Numbered from the stretch's first letter, positions 18,716 through 26,795 are shown. The stretch: 64,000 bases of DNA from Luteibacter flocculans (GCF_023612255.1 NZ_CP063231.1:3454001-3518000); one strand, 5' to 3'. Numbers and translations: made by a program. The notes: generated by a model not told the origin, from the letters alone.

Positions 18716-19201
18716 GTGTTGAGCCTCGAAGAGATCGTCGATAAACACGCCGGCATGGTCCGTCGCATTGCGACGGTCTATGAGCGCCATCCCGACCGGA
18801 TCGATGATCTCGTGCAGGAAGTCTGGCTGGCGGTCTGGCAGGCGCTACCTCGCCTGGACAATCCGTCGATGCTCAAACCCTATATCGCCCGTATCGCCCA
18901 GAACATTTGTGTCACCCACGTGCGTCGCGCACTCGTACGCAAGGACGAACGCCTGGGTGACGGCATTGCGGATATGTCCATGCCTGTCGACGAGGCCACC
19001 GATCACGCCAGGCAACTGGCGCGCCTGACCGAAGTGATACGTCAATTGCCAGAACCATTAAAGGCCGTCGCCGGCCTCTATCTCGAGGAGATACCGATCA
19101 AGGAGATCGCAACGATCCTCGGCATCAGTGAAAGCAACACGTCGGTGCGACTGCATCGCGCCAAAACTTTCATCCGGCTGAACTTCGGAGCGAAGACATG
19201 A
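18716..19201 (+). CDS. ECF-type RNA polymerase sigma factor
   Basis: 161-residue sigma-70 family factor read from GTG 18716 with an AAGGAA site upstream; the nearby ATG at 18700 is in another frame. Region 2 is seen in VDKHAGMVRRIATVYERHPD and DDLVQEVWLAVWQAL (about 7-45), and region 4 in LPEPLKAVAGLYLEEIPIKEIATILGISESNTSVRLHRAK (about 108-150; described by its helix-turn-helix). The stop overlaps the next gene (ATGA), whose product may regulate it. Target promoters unknown. Confidence 0.9.
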   Translation: MLSLEEIVDKHAGMVRRIATVYERHPDRIDDLVQEVWLAVWQALPRLDNPSMLKPYIARIAQNICVTHVRRALVRKDERLGDGIADMSMPVDEATDHARQLARLTEVIRQLPEPLKAVAGLYLEEIPIKEIATILGISESNTSVRLHRAKTFIRLNFGAKT

Positions 19202-19788
19202 GCGAACCATCGCAAGCCGATCCTTTCGCCACGCTTTGGCAATCCGCGCCCAAACCGGATACCGGGCAGCTCCTGCGAGACCTGCAGCGGCTGCAGATAG
19301 CGCAGCGGCGGCACACCCGAACCCTCACTATCATTCTCTGTGGCATTGCATTGTTTTTTATTTTCGAGGAGGCCACCGGACGATCCGATACTCACGGGCT
19401 CATCAGCGCGTTGTGGATCGCCTTCGTTGCCGGTGCGATCGGATATCAGCGCGTGCGCTGCCGCTCCGTGGATCCGCTCGATCTCGATACGGTCAGCCTT
19501 CTCAAGCGAATGGTCACCCGGGCAAAGCGGGGACTCTTCCAGGCGCGCTGTCTTTACCTGGGAACACCCCTGGGCGCAGTGACGGGGGCCCTTCTGACGA
19601 GGGTTATGGCACCAGGGGTGGCGCCGAGTGAGCCTATGACCCAATCCAATCTGACGCTGATGCAGACGCTCGTCGGCCTGATAGTGCTGGTCGCCATGAT
19701 CATCTCGGGACTCGTGCTGGCGCGCACAAGACAGCGCCAACTGCTGGAGCTCACCGGAAAACTGAAGTCTCTGGAAGAAAGTCTGTAA
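19198..19788 (+). CDS. membrane protein coupled to the sigma factor
   Basis: 196-residue protein of unrecognised family, translationally coupled to the sigma factor by a four-base overlap. A soluble amphipathic N-terminal region (about 1-40, DPFATLWQSAPKPDTGQLLR) is followed by probable membrane spans at about 42-58, 66-84, 118-137 and 153-175, and a short charged tail. Position and topology fit a regulator of the sigma factor. It has no visible zinc-binding anti-sigma motif (HxxxCxxC), so an anti-sigma role is inference. Confidence 0.8.
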   Translation: MSEPSQADPFATLWQSAPKPDTGQLLRDLQRLQIAQRRHTRTLTIILCGIALFFIFEEATGRSDTHGLISALWIAFVAGAIGYQRVRCRSVDPLDLDTVSLLKRMVTRAKRGLFQARCLYLGTPLGAVTGALLTRVMAPGVAPSEPMTQSNLTLMQTLVGLIVLVAMIISGLVLARTRQRQLLELTGKLKSLEESL

Positions 19789-19870
19789 GAAATCCCACGT
19801 AGCCGCGACTTTGGGTCCGACGGATCAAGATCAACACAGGTCTATCCGGCACCCATACTTGGAGGAACCC

Positions 19871-20095
19871 ATGTCGAACGCACGCATCGCATCCATTCTT
19901 TTCGGTCTTGTCGCCGCCTGTGCTCTGATCGCCCTGGCCTGGTACCAGGCACATGGTGACCACATGATTCTGTCGATATCCAGCGCTATCGCCATCGTAG
20001 TGACGGTGCTTGCACTGATGCGTTTCATACCTGCACTGATTCGCTGTATGTCCAACAAGGTGATCTGCGCTGTACGCCACGACAGGATCAGGTGA
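19871..20095 (+). CDS. small two-span membrane protein
   Basis: 74-residue product from ATG 19871, preceded by an excellent GGAGG site eight bases upstream. Two hydrophobic segments (about 5-23, ASILFGLVAACALIALAWY; and about 33-54, ILSISSAIAIVVTVLALMRF) are followed by a basic tail. It lies 82 bases after the sigma-linked membrane gene on the same strand and may belong to that operon. No family recognised. Confidence 0.65.
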   Translation: MSNARIASILFGLVAACALIALAWYQAHGDHMILSISSAIAIVVTVLALMRFIPALIRCMSNKVICAVRHDRIR

Positions 20096-20143
20096 TGGGG
20101 ATCCTGCAGCGTACGAAAGAATCTTTTTCAACTGTCAGAACAG

Positions 20144-20172
20144 CCAAAAAAAGGCCCCGTCGACGGGGCCTT
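20144..20172 (-). terminator. terminator, probably the displaced original ssb terminator
   Basis: AAGGCCCCGTCGACGGGGCCTT is a perfect palindrome. The run of seven A residues lies on the left, so the poly-U tail is on the minus-strand transcript. No minus-strand gene ends nearby except across the island, where ssb now lies 5.8 kb away. Before insertion this would have sat about 40 bases beyond the ssb stop. It may still terminate the plus-strand small-protein gene weakly. Confidence 0.75.
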
Positions 20173-20186
20173 CTGCACATCGATCT

Positions 20187-20208
20187 CAACACTCTGAAGT
20201 AGGTGTTG
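20187..20208. other. small hairpin at the island edge
   Basis: CAACAC-N10-GTGTTG lies immediately outside, and partly overlapping, the left direct repeat. It could be an arm-type site or chance. Confidence 0.25.
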
Positions 20209-20218
20209 TCTAGAACGG
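20201..20218 (+). repeat. candidate left attachment site (attL)
   Basis: Matches the 18 bases at the ssb 3' end (26011-26028) at 14 positions in the same orientation, including the unbroken nine bases CTAGAACGG. In the right copy those nine bases include the ssb stop codon. Confidence 0.6.
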
Positions 20219-20448
20219 TTGTGCACACCTCATGGCGTCGCGAGATGAAAGTAATTTCCCAATAAATAATTACTTATCTGGAAATAACTCAACAGTTCGT
20301 CCTGAAATCGTAGAAATCCTTGGCGAAACCTGTACCAAATACTACGAAGCGCTGCCTGCGCTAACTCTAGGGATCCCATGCTCGGGCGACGCAACTACAA
20401 GTACCGACGGTAGCCAATGGGCCGCTGCGCCGCTGCGGGTTGGGTCGA
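20219..20448. other. non-coding left end of the island
   Basis: AT-rich stretch with the perfect inverted repeat AAGTAATT (20249-20256) and AATTACTT (20268-20275), then sequence without a convincing gene. An open frame beginning at 20232 on the plus strand overlaps the nuclease gene, lacks a ribosome site and turns into low-complexity arginine/serine, so I do not call it. Confidence 0.4.
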
Positions 20449-21354
20449 TCACTCGTCGCCGAAGTCGTGGTCACCGCCAAGGGGATCGAAGTTCGCAAAG
20501 GTCGCCCCCGTCCCCCGCCACCATTCGGGTGTCGGAGCTGGAGAATCCCAGTTCAGGGGCTCGGAAACCGAAGCGATCTGAATAAACTCACGCATGTAGG
20601 CCCCGACTATCGCTTCATCCTTCAACAGCACGGCGTTCTCGAGCGACCGTGTTGCGTTGACGCTGATGTTGAAGGATCCCGTCCAGACCGCATAAGGGCA
20701 TATCCTCCCGTGCTGCAAATCGCAAAAGACGAGAAACTTATTGTGCATCCTCGGTTGCGCGGACCCGCCTAGTTCGGCCTGACCGACACAGCGAATCGGG
20801 TCCATGTGATCTTCAATGACCCATTCACGCGACAGCTCCTCGGCGTGCGAGCGGTATTCTCGCCCCAACATTTCACCAAGAAGGCCGCCGAGCTTGCCAC
20901 GCGACAAGCCTACAGGGATCGCCTCATACGCGTGTCGTAACCTCTTACGCCACGCGTATGGATCAGATACCGCCGTGCTGTCGGGACGGAGAAAGTCCTC
21001 CTTCTGAACGATGATCGAAACACCGTCCTTTTTCGCAAGAGCCTCTAGTACGTCGAAGTGGCTGAGCCATGCGACGCAGCCCACAACCATCTCGGCGGCG
21101 TCGATCTGTTCCATGAGCCGGTCAAGAATGTCCCTGAAGAACACCTGCGTTGTCGCATCCGCAGACGTCGCTCCATAATCTTTCAATCTGCCCGATTCGC
21201 CGAAAGCCGATGGGATTGACAGCTCGTTCAGATTGATCCTTTCAGTCCCCATACCCTCGATGCCCCCGTCGTCCAACAAGAAAGTTGTTCTGTCATTCAC
21301 TACGGCTGGCGTATCAGGAGTACGAAGTTGGTCGATAATGGAGGCAAGAGCCAT
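20449..21354 (-). CDS. phospholipase-D-like (single HKD) nuclease-type protein
   Basis: 301-residue island protein. A PLD catalytic half is clear near the C terminus: HNKFLVF (H204, K206) then TGSFNISVNATRSLENAVLL, where the GSxN serine/asparagine and the following Glu complete the usual HKD environment. The N-terminal half has the beta-strand block VGCVAWLSHFDVLEAL typical of the fold. Only one HKD motif is present, as in dimeric Nuc/BfiI-type nucleases, so a nucleic-acid substrate is more likely than lipid, by inference. No signal peptide. It lies downstream of the DUF4760 gene, separated by a hairpin. Confidence 0.8.
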   Translation of the reverse strand: MALASIIDQLRTPDTPAVVNDRTTFLLDDGGIEGMGTERINLNELSIPSAFGESGRLKDYGATSADATTQVFFRDILDRLMEQIDAAEMVVGCVAWLSHFDVLEALAKKDGVSIIVQKEDFLRPDSTAVSDPYAWRKRLRHAYEAIPVGLSRGKLGGLLGEMLGREYRSHAEELSREWVIEDHMDPIRCVGQAELGGSAQPRMHNKFLVFCDLQHGRICPYAVWTGSFNISVNATRSLENAVLLKDEAIVGAYMREFIQIASVSEPLNWDSPAPTPEWWRGTGATFANFDPLGGDHDFGDE

Positions 21355-21427
21355 ATCGTTCCAGCCTTCTCGGTCCGTCGGCGCCCATCCGTTTCGGGAG
21401 GATTCGTCGAAAGGCCGAAACTAGGGT

Positions 21428-21463
21428 GACCGCTTGTCATGCAGACATCGAAGACAAGCGGTC
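21428..21463. terminator. hairpin between the two island cargo genes
   Basis: Perfect 11-bp arms GACCGCTTGTC and GACAAGCGGTC around a 14-base loop, 19 bases beyond the DUF4760 stop and 73 bases before the nuclease start on the minus strand. There is no U-run, so it may be a weak terminator, an attenuator or a protein-binding palindrome. Confidence 0.5.
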
Positions 21464-21481
21464 GACGGGACAGGCCGTCAG

Positions 21482-22078
21482 CTACGGCTTCGGAACGGCA
21501 AGGAGCTTGGACAGCTTTTCGAGGTCATTTTGAAATAAGATATCTCCGTCACGTATCCACGGCTTGAATCGATCGTACATATCGTGAAATACGCCACCAA
21601 GTGAGTGTCCAATCACCGTCGCGTCGACCCGATCATTCTCAATCGAGACGCGGATCCATTCGAAGTAATTGAAGACAAGAATTGCCGACTGCTTCAGATC
21701 CGGGTTCTTATTTATCTTCTCCTTGAGTTCATCCGGAGAAAGCTTACTGTGCTGCTCCTTTAACTCTCTCGTGAACTTTCTTGCCTCGAAGAGCGAAGTG
21801 GAGTCCCATTTCTCAAGCAAGGAAAAAGTATTCTCGACTTTGTTTCGACGCGCCTGGTCGCTCAGCAAATCGGCCGTTTCAAGGGACTGCCATACGTTGA
21901 GGTATGTGGGAAGGATTACCCCGAGACCTCCCAGCATGATAAACACAACCTTTATGGCTTCAACGATCGGCGAGGCGCCGCTCGCGCTTGTTGAGTCATA
22001 TGTATGCCATCCTCCACCTGCGACCCCAATAAGATAAAGAGTGACAAACGCAATCAGTATTTTCCATTTTAAAGTCAT
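21482..22078 (-). CDS. DUF4760-like membrane-anchored protein
   Basis: 198-residue protein with two N-terminal membrane spans (about 4-22, KWKILIAFVTLYLIGVAGGG; and 40-60, EAIKVVFIMLGGLGVILPTY) and a cytosolic helical domain. The segment VFNYFEWIRVSIENDRVDATVIGHSLG resembles the core of DUF4760, a family often found in phage and genomic islands and whose function is unknown. The flanks are AT-rich. Its pairing with the PLD-like protein suggests a two-gene module, which is inference. Confidence 0.72.
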   Translation of the reverse strand: MTLKWKILIAFVTLYLIGVAGGGWHTYDSTSASGASPIVEAIKVVFIMLGGLGVILPTYLNVWQSLETADLLSDQARRNKVENTFSLLEKWDSTSLFEARKFTRELKEQHSKLSPDELKEKINKNPDLKQSAILVFNYFEWIRVSIENDRVDATVIGHSLGGVFHDMYDRFKPWIRDGDILFQNDLEKLSKLLAVPKP

Positions 22079-22942
22079 TAATTCACCAAATTATTCATAA
22101 ATAGTGAAAATCAGGGATTTGATGGGCCGGAAGCGAGCGGCTGGCCCAGGATTTTGGCGGGCAGTTGCAGCAAAATTGGTGCCGCTCTCAATATCCATAC
22201 TGTCCATGTGCACGGCCGTCCGTCGTAGATACGTTTGGATGCGTATCGGTACAACCCGGGAATTCTTTAGCGTCTTGATCCGCGCTGGGACTTACGGATC
22301 GTGCCGATCACGACGAGGAGCCCGCCTAACATGTCGGTCGTCCATATGACATTCACTTTGTTCCCTTGTCCATCGCTCGCCCCCATTTTTTTCTGGGCAG
22401 ATATAGTTGCCTTCCCGACCCGTCTCGGCCGAATACGCGTTGCGAGCGTGCAATGGTTTTTTGGCTGCTCAGATCGTACCGCCTTTCTAGACTGCAATTG
22501 GGTATCGCCGCGCCTCCGACAACCTTGAACGGCAGGTCCACGACGGACGCGCCTCGCGACACTACGAATACCGGAGAGGCATATATAGATCTATAGGTGT
22601 CAGTCGGCACCGCCAACTGAATGCGGGTGTATGGGTCCGCGAAGCTTGCGCATCCTCTTTGAGCTTGCGTCAACGCAGCAACGCAGCGCATTGCTTCGAT
22701 GTCGTCCGCGCCAACGCCCCCCCCGCGCTCGCCACCCAAGCGCGGTCCGTGTGGTGTCTCGCGAGCGACAATCGGACACGGCAGCTCCATCGCAGTACGG
22801 CAGTCGTTCGCCAGCCTGCGTGGGACCTCATGGGAGACATCGTAGAATGGTCGACAAGTAACGTACCTGTCAGTCCTCCGAACAAAAACGAGCTCCCACA
22901 ATCGCGAGGTAAATCCGAGGCAACGCTTGACTAGTTTCTAGT
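22079..22942. other. 864 bases without a supportable gene
   Basis: Several frames are open on both strands but switch composition internally and none has a good start, ribosome site or recognisable motif. The longest, minus-strand 22353-22901, has a plausible middle (RIQLAVPTDTYRSIYASPVF) but arginine-rich ends, and a minus-strand frame at 22267-22497 has a hydrophobic stretch (TTDMLGGLLVVIGTI). I read this as decayed island sequence. Confidence 0.45.
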
Positions 22943-23428
22943 CTAGCCGCTCGCGACTCTGAGCAACCACACCTCAAGTTGATTCTTTGGCGCCGGAATG
23001 CCGACGCGCTGAAGAATGGCGGCTGTGTATTGTTGCTTCAATGCCTGCAGTGCCCGCTCGGCGGATGCCCTGTGTCCGCATTGAAGTATCTGACTTGCGC
23101 CTTCAGCGGCATTTTGTCCGATGCGATGCTGTCCACCGCACGTACTACGGGGAATGACTGAGACGACAGCGCTTGAGATACAAAGCCCGCAGCACCCGAA
23201 TTGCCGGCCTGATCGCGTTGAATGTAGACACGACCGAGAGTTGCGTCGGTTTTGGTGATGAGATGGCAGCTGGGCCCGAGGTAGCTGGTCGAGTGATCTC
23301 GGAGACGATCTGCAGGAAGTCTGTATCCGATTCATCCGTGATTTTTACCGGCTCGGTGCGTGAACCCGGGTTTACGTCGAATGTGTCCACTTTCTCGACC
23401 TTCGCCGAAACTTTGGTAACCCCGACGT
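22943..23428 (-). pseudogene. decayed gene beside the insertion sequence
   Basis: On the minus strand an open frame enters from the IS boundary (VGVTKVSAKVEKVDTFDV), continues to about 23215, then appears to shift into another frame (SQSFPVVRAVDSIASDKMPL) and again near 23075 into the frame ending EVWLLRVASG. Joined, the three pieces read as one plausible protein of about 155 residues, so at least two frameshifts have broken it. The family is not recognised. Its 5' end lies at the IS insertion point just after the recombinase stop. Confidence 0.5.
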
Positions 23429-23468
23429 CCCCCCGCTTTCAGTAGCGGAGCGAATTAGAGTCCGGGGG

Positions 23469-24287
23469 TTACTTTAGCTGCTCGGCGTAGGCGGCGGGAG
23501 TCAGCCCGCCCAACGCCTTCTTCGGCCGTTCCTCGTTATATTCCCTGCGCCAGTTTTCGATCTCGGTGCGTGCGTGAAGCAGGCTCGGGAACCAGTGTTC
23601 ATTGAGGCACTCGTCGCGCAAGCGGCCGTTGAACGATTCGATGTAGGCGTTCTGGTTCGGCTTGCCCGGTTCGATCAGGCGCAGCTGCACGCCACGCTCG
23701 TGGGCCCAGGTGACCATCGCCTTGCCACAGAACTCTTTGCCGTTGTCGCTACGAATTACCTTCGGAAGGCCGCGGGTCAGCGCCAGCCGATCCATCACGC
23801 GCGTCACGCCCATGCCGGAGATCGCGCGTTCGACTTCGATAACGACAGCCTCGTGCGTGGCGTCATCAACGACCGTCAGACACTTGATGACGCGGCCCTC
23901 GGCCGTGCGATCAAACACGAAGTCCATCGACCAGACCTCGTTGGGTGCCATGGGTCGGAACAAGGGTTGCCGTTCGCCTGCTGGCACCTTTTTGCGCTTG
24001 CGGCGACGCACCTGCAGCTTGGCGGCTTGATACAGCCGCTCTACACGCTTGTAGTTCACGAGCATCCCTTCTTGCCTAAGCTTCAGATAGATCATGCCGA
24101 CGCCATAGCGCTTGTGCCGCTGCGCCAAGGCCACGATCCGCTGTCGAAGTTCGCCATTGCGGTCCGCGCGCGGCGCGTAACGCAATGCACTGGCGCTCAT
24201 ACGAAGCACCATCAAAGCACGACGTTCGCTGAGTCCTTGGCTCGTCATCTCCCGCACCAGCAACCGTCGCGCCGGTGCCGTCACCAC
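23469..24287 (-). CDS. IS3-family transposase OrfB (DDE integrase domain)
   Basis: 272-residue catalytic part of the transposase. An HTH_21 region lies near the N terminus ([17 protein letters not shown]), followed by an rve integrase core with Asp122 in [11 protein letters not shown], Asp181 in [10 protein letters not shown] and Glu217 in [14 protein letters not shown], the DDE triad with the K/R spacing of IS3. The reading frame is offset from orfA and overlaps it by seven bases; the active protein is expected to be an OrfAB fusion made by -1 frameshifting. Confidence 0.95.
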   Translation of the reverse strand: MVTAPARRLLVREMTSQGLSERRALMVLRMSASALRYAPRADRNGELRQRIVALAQRHKRYGVGMIYLKLRQEGMLVNYKRVERLYQAAKLQVRRRKRKKVPAGERQPLFRPMAPNEVWSMDFVFDRTAEGRVIKCLTVVDDATHEAVVIEVERAISGMGVTRVMDRLALTRGLPKVIRSDNGKEFCGKAMVTWAHERGVQLRLIEPGKPNQNAYIESFNGRLRDECLNEHWFPSLLHARTEIENWRREYNEERPKKALGGLTPAAYAEQLK

Positions 24288-24550
24288 TTCTTTCGCAGTG
24301 CCTCACGAGTGATCTCGTTCTCCAGCATCGACTCCGCCAGGAGCTTCTTCAGCCGGGCGTTCTCCGCCTCCAGTTCCTTAAGTCGCTTGGCTTCGGACAC
24401 CGTCATGCCGCCGAACTTGCTACGCCACAGGTAGTACGAGGCTTCGCTGAAACCGTGCTTGCGGCACAGGTCCTTCACTGCCATGCCGGCTTCGGCCTCA
24501 CGCAGGAAGCCAATGATCTGCTCTTCGGAAAAGCGCTTTTTCACGTCCAA
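24281..24550 (-). CDS. IS3-family transposase OrfA (helix-turn-helix)
   Basis: 89-residue DNA-binding part. The helix-turn-helix is [19 protein letters not shown] then [21 protein letters not shown] leucine zipper follows ([20 protein letters not shown]), used for dimerisation. Very similar layout to OrfA of the IS407 group. The stop TGA overlaps the GTG start of orfB. Confidence 0.94.
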   Translation of the reverse strand: MDVKKRFSEEQIIGFLREAEAGMAVKDLCRKHGFSEASYYLWRSKFGGMTVSEAKRLKELEAENARLKKLLAESMLENEITREALRKKW

Positions 24551-24623
24551 TCTCCGTCAGTTGGGGGATTGGACTCCAAATCACCGTGCTACTCAAAATC
24601 GGGGGGACGTCGCGCTTTCGTGA

Positions 24624-25886
24624 TCACTTATCGATTCCTTTCGGCCGCCGGATCGTCTTTTCCTGCAGCTGAAGTTGCGTCTCGTGAGTCTTTCGCTCAA
24701 CGAATCGGCGGTTGTACGTTGCCGAGGTACCGGAACCCTCCTTCCAACCTTGCGCATAGGAGCGCATAGCTTCTTGCTGTTCCGGAGACGGCGGCGCCTC
24801 TTGTCGATCCATATATTCGGAGAAGCGTTCATTCCAGCCGTGCCGGAACAAGTGTCCGTGGAGCCCCTTGAGCTCGGCGGACGCGGCGGCAATAGCCCGT
24901 ATCACCTTCCGGTAGCTAGAAATAGAAAGTGGCTGCCCCTGCGTCGCTCCACTCTTATGAGTAACAAAGAGAAAAACGTGTCGTCTTGCGCCCGACACCT
25001 TGTTGCGATGCTTGACTATGTAGGTGTGCAGTCGATCGACGAGCGCATCTCCTAAGGGAATTCGGCGATCGAGTGTCTTGACTAAGGGTTGGCGTTTTCG
25101 TGGGTCCGTTCTTTCATCCGGGCGACGGGCAATCACGATCTGGCAGCGGTCCCAGTCGATATCTGTCGTACATAGGCTGAGGAGCTCTCCACCGCGAATA
25201 CCAAGGTAGAACAGAAGATCCACCATCAGTGCGTTTCTTATACGCACGCTATTGTCTTGAAATGGCGATTTTTTTCCTTCGGGATCCACTACCTCCCAGA
25301 GCGTCGCTACCTGCGCAGGAGTCGGCCCCCTCTTTACCTCGGCGTTTCGTCTTCCGATGGGCCGACGACTCGTTAGTCCGCGATGAATCAGTTCAATTTG
25401 GCGTGCGGCCGACTCATCCACTGCTGAGCCCAGCATGGTATGGGACAGCCAGCGTAGATAGTTGGCCATATGCGTCAGGCGGACGTACTCGCTTCCCGTC
25501 TGTACCCGTTGGTTCGCCTTGCTATGCCGAAGAGGCACTACTACCGCGCTGTCATGTTTACCAAAGCGCCTCTGGCATACGTCTCTGATCGCATCCAGTT
25601 CCGCGGGGTTCAAGAAGCACCGATCTCTGATTCGGCCCTCCAGATCGATACCACACGTGCTGCAGTGAGTAAGAAGTACATTTAGGGCAGCACATACAGC
25701 ATCCATGCTCGCCACTGACAGTGATCGATTACGCACCTGTGCCGTTACGAACAGGTTCGGATAGAAGAGGGGCATGCCCGAGCGGGGATCAACAAGGACT
25801 CGGTACCTTTCACCATCTTCCATGATGAAACCTCGAGTTCGGTATCTCAGTAGCATCTCCGCACTCCAATCAATCGCTCGCAACAC
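24624..25886 (-). CDS. tyrosine site-specific recombinase (integrase)
   Basis: 420-residue recombinase predicted to have integrated the island. The catalytic residues are visible: Arg231 in LGIRGGELLSL, His345/Arg348 in GHLFRHGWNERF, and Tyr391 in TSATYNRRF. The long N-terminal part (about 1-185) is a core-binding domain unlike phage lambda integrases. The ALLxGWKxxSGTxATYN-type ending seen here (QGWKEGSGTSATYN) is shared with integrases of small genomic islands. The gene ends 17 bases from the IS and starts about 130 bases from the ssb stop. Confidence 0.9.
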   Translation of the reverse strand: MLRAIDWSAEMLLRYRTRGFIMEDGERYRVLVDPRSGMPLFYPNLFVTAQVRNRSLSVASMDAVCAALNVLLTHCSTCGIDLEGRIRDRCFLNPAELDAIRDVCQRRFGKHDSAVVVPLRHSKANQRVQTGSEYVRLTHMANYLRWLSHTMLGSAVDESAARQIELIHRGLTSRRPIGRRNAEVKRGPTPAQVATLWEVVDPEGKKSPFQDNSVRIRNALMVDLLFYLGIRGGELLSLCTTDIDWDRCQIVIARRPDERTDPRKRQPLVKTLDRRIPLGDALVDRLHTYIVKHRNKVSGARRHVFLFVTHKSGATQGQPLSISSYRKVIRAIAAASAELKGLHGHLFRHGWNERFSEYMDRQEAPPSPEQQEAMRSYAQGWKEGSGTSATYNRRFVERKTHETQLQLQEKTIRRPKGIDK

Positions 25887-25955
25887 TTCTCAAGGCGCAG
25901 CTTAGGCGAAGAATCAGAACGGAGCGCAGTACGAAATTGTCGAGTCTTGAAAAAG

Positions 25956-25981
25956 AAAAACCCCCGACGAATCGGGGGTTT
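25956..25981 (-). terminator. terminator downstream of ssb (inside the island)
   Basis: Minus-strand AACCCCCGAT-TCG-TCGGGGGTT stem followed by a T-rich tail (complement of AAAAAGAAAAA). It lies about 40 bases after the ssb stop and on the island side of the candidate attachment site, so it appears to be supplied by the element in place of the displaced one. Confidence 0.85.
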
Positions 25982-26010
25982 GTAAGTCAAAACCGTACAA
26001 AGACGGTCTA

Positions 26011-26028
26011 AGGTATGTCCTAGAACGG
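26011..26028 (+). repeat. candidate right attachment site (attR) at the ssb 3' end
   Basis: 18 bases, 14 identical to 20201-20218, with the core CTAGAACGG (26020-26028) covering the ssb stop codon and its last two codons. An insertion here leaves the SSB C-terminal tip unchanged. Confidence 0.6.
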
Positions 26029-26604
26029 AATATCGTCGTCGTCGAAGCCTTCGTTGGCGGGCGGTGCCGAACGCGGGGCGTTGCCGCCACGCGGCTGACC
26101 GTAGTCGTCGCCACCGCGCGAGCCGCCGGCATAGCCGCTGCGCTGCTGGCCGCCACCGCTGCTCCAGTTGTTGCCGCCACCGCCGCCCTGACCACCACCG
26201 GCGCCGCGGGACTGCTGCGGACGACCGCCGCCCTGCCCACCGCCGAAGCCGCCGCCTTCGCCGCCGCCCTGGCCGCCGAGCATCTGCATCTCGTTGGCGA
26301 TGATGTCCGTGGAGTAGCGCTCGACGCCGTCCTTGTCGGTGTACTTGTCGGTGCGCAGCGAGCCTTCGATGTAAACCTGACGGCCCTTCTTGAGGTATTC
26401 ACCCGCGATCTCGGCGAGCTTGCCGAACAGCTTCACGCGGTGCCACTCCGTGCGCTCCTGCTTTTCGCCGCTCTGCTTGTCGGTCCACGCCTCGGACGTG
26501 GCGATACGCAGGGAGGTGATGGCCGTACCGCTGCCGGTGTAACGGGTTTCCGGATCCGCGCCGAGGTTGCCGACGATGATGACCTTGTTGATGCCGCGTG
26601 CCAT
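26020..26604 (-). CDS. ssb: single-stranded DNA-binding protein
   Basis: Binds single-stranded DNA during replication, repair and recombination and recruits partner enzymes. ATG 26604 gives 194 residues starting [19 protein letters not shown], the canonical start; an 11-residue upstream extension is not expected to be used. The OB fold occupies about 1-107. A long glycine/glutamine-rich linker follows, ending in the acidic tip DDDDIPF that binds client proteins. The 3' end is the probable target of the island. Confidence 0.97.
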   Translation of the reverse strand: MARGINKVIIVGNLGADPETRYTGSGTAITSLRIATSEAWTDKQSGEKQERTEWHRVKLFGKLAEIAGEYLKKGRQVYIEGSLRTDKYTDKDGVERYSTDIIANEMQMLGGQGGGEGGGFGGGQGGGRPQQSRGAGGGQGGGGGNNWSSGGGQQRSGYAGGSRGGDDYGQPRGGNAPRSAPPANEGFDDDDIPF

Positions 26605-26795
26605 GGATTTACCTCGTATGCGTGTCGTTGGCGCCACCCGGGCGGGAGCGGGCGCCGCTGCCGCCGATCATAGCCAGCCCCGGCGCGAGAGGTGGGGCTG
26701 GCGGATCGGCTGGACCGGTTAGTTTGGTCGAAGGCCGCGTCGAGGGCAATTCGTCATCGACGAGACGCCATGGCGCGGCCGTGGGGCCAGGTTTC

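Larger units (their letters stand above)
23429..24606 (-). mobile_element. IS3-family insertion sequence (IS407-like), complete
   Basis: 1178-bp element with imperfect terminal inverted repeats: left CCCCCCGCTTTCAGTAGC, right (reverse complement) CCCCCCGATTTTGAGTAGC. It is flanked by the 4-bp direct repeat ACGT (23425-23428 and 24607-24610), the target duplication length of the IS407 group. It contains overlapping orfA and orfB on the minus strand, both intact, so it may be active. It sits 17 bases beyond the recombinase stop. Confidence 0.9.
20201..26028. mobile_element. small integrative island at the 3' end of ssb
   Basis: 5.8-kb insertion delimited by 18-bp imperfect direct repeats. It carries a tyrosine recombinase next to the ssb end, a PLD-like nuclease, a DUF4760 protein, degenerate sequence and an IS3-family element. 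The non-IS part is AT-richer and less biased in codon use than its neighbours. The arrangement of recombinase next to the target gene and a displaced ssb terminator on the far side supports site-specific integration. No transfer or replication genes are present, so it is a minimal or decayed element. Confidence 0.65.

Noticed and set aside
20187-20275. CRISPR-like or other repeat array at the island edge
   Set aside because: Only two unrelated hairpins are present; no spacer-repeat periodicity was found here or elsewhere in the window.
20232-20585. 117-codon plus-strand frame at the left end of the island
   Set aside because: It overlaps the PLD gene by 137 bases, has no ribosome site, and its second half is arginine/serine-rich complement of the nuclease gene.
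22353-22901. 182-codon minus-strand frame in the degenerate part of the island
   Set aside because: Composition changes along its length, no start signal, and no family features; treated as decayed sequence.
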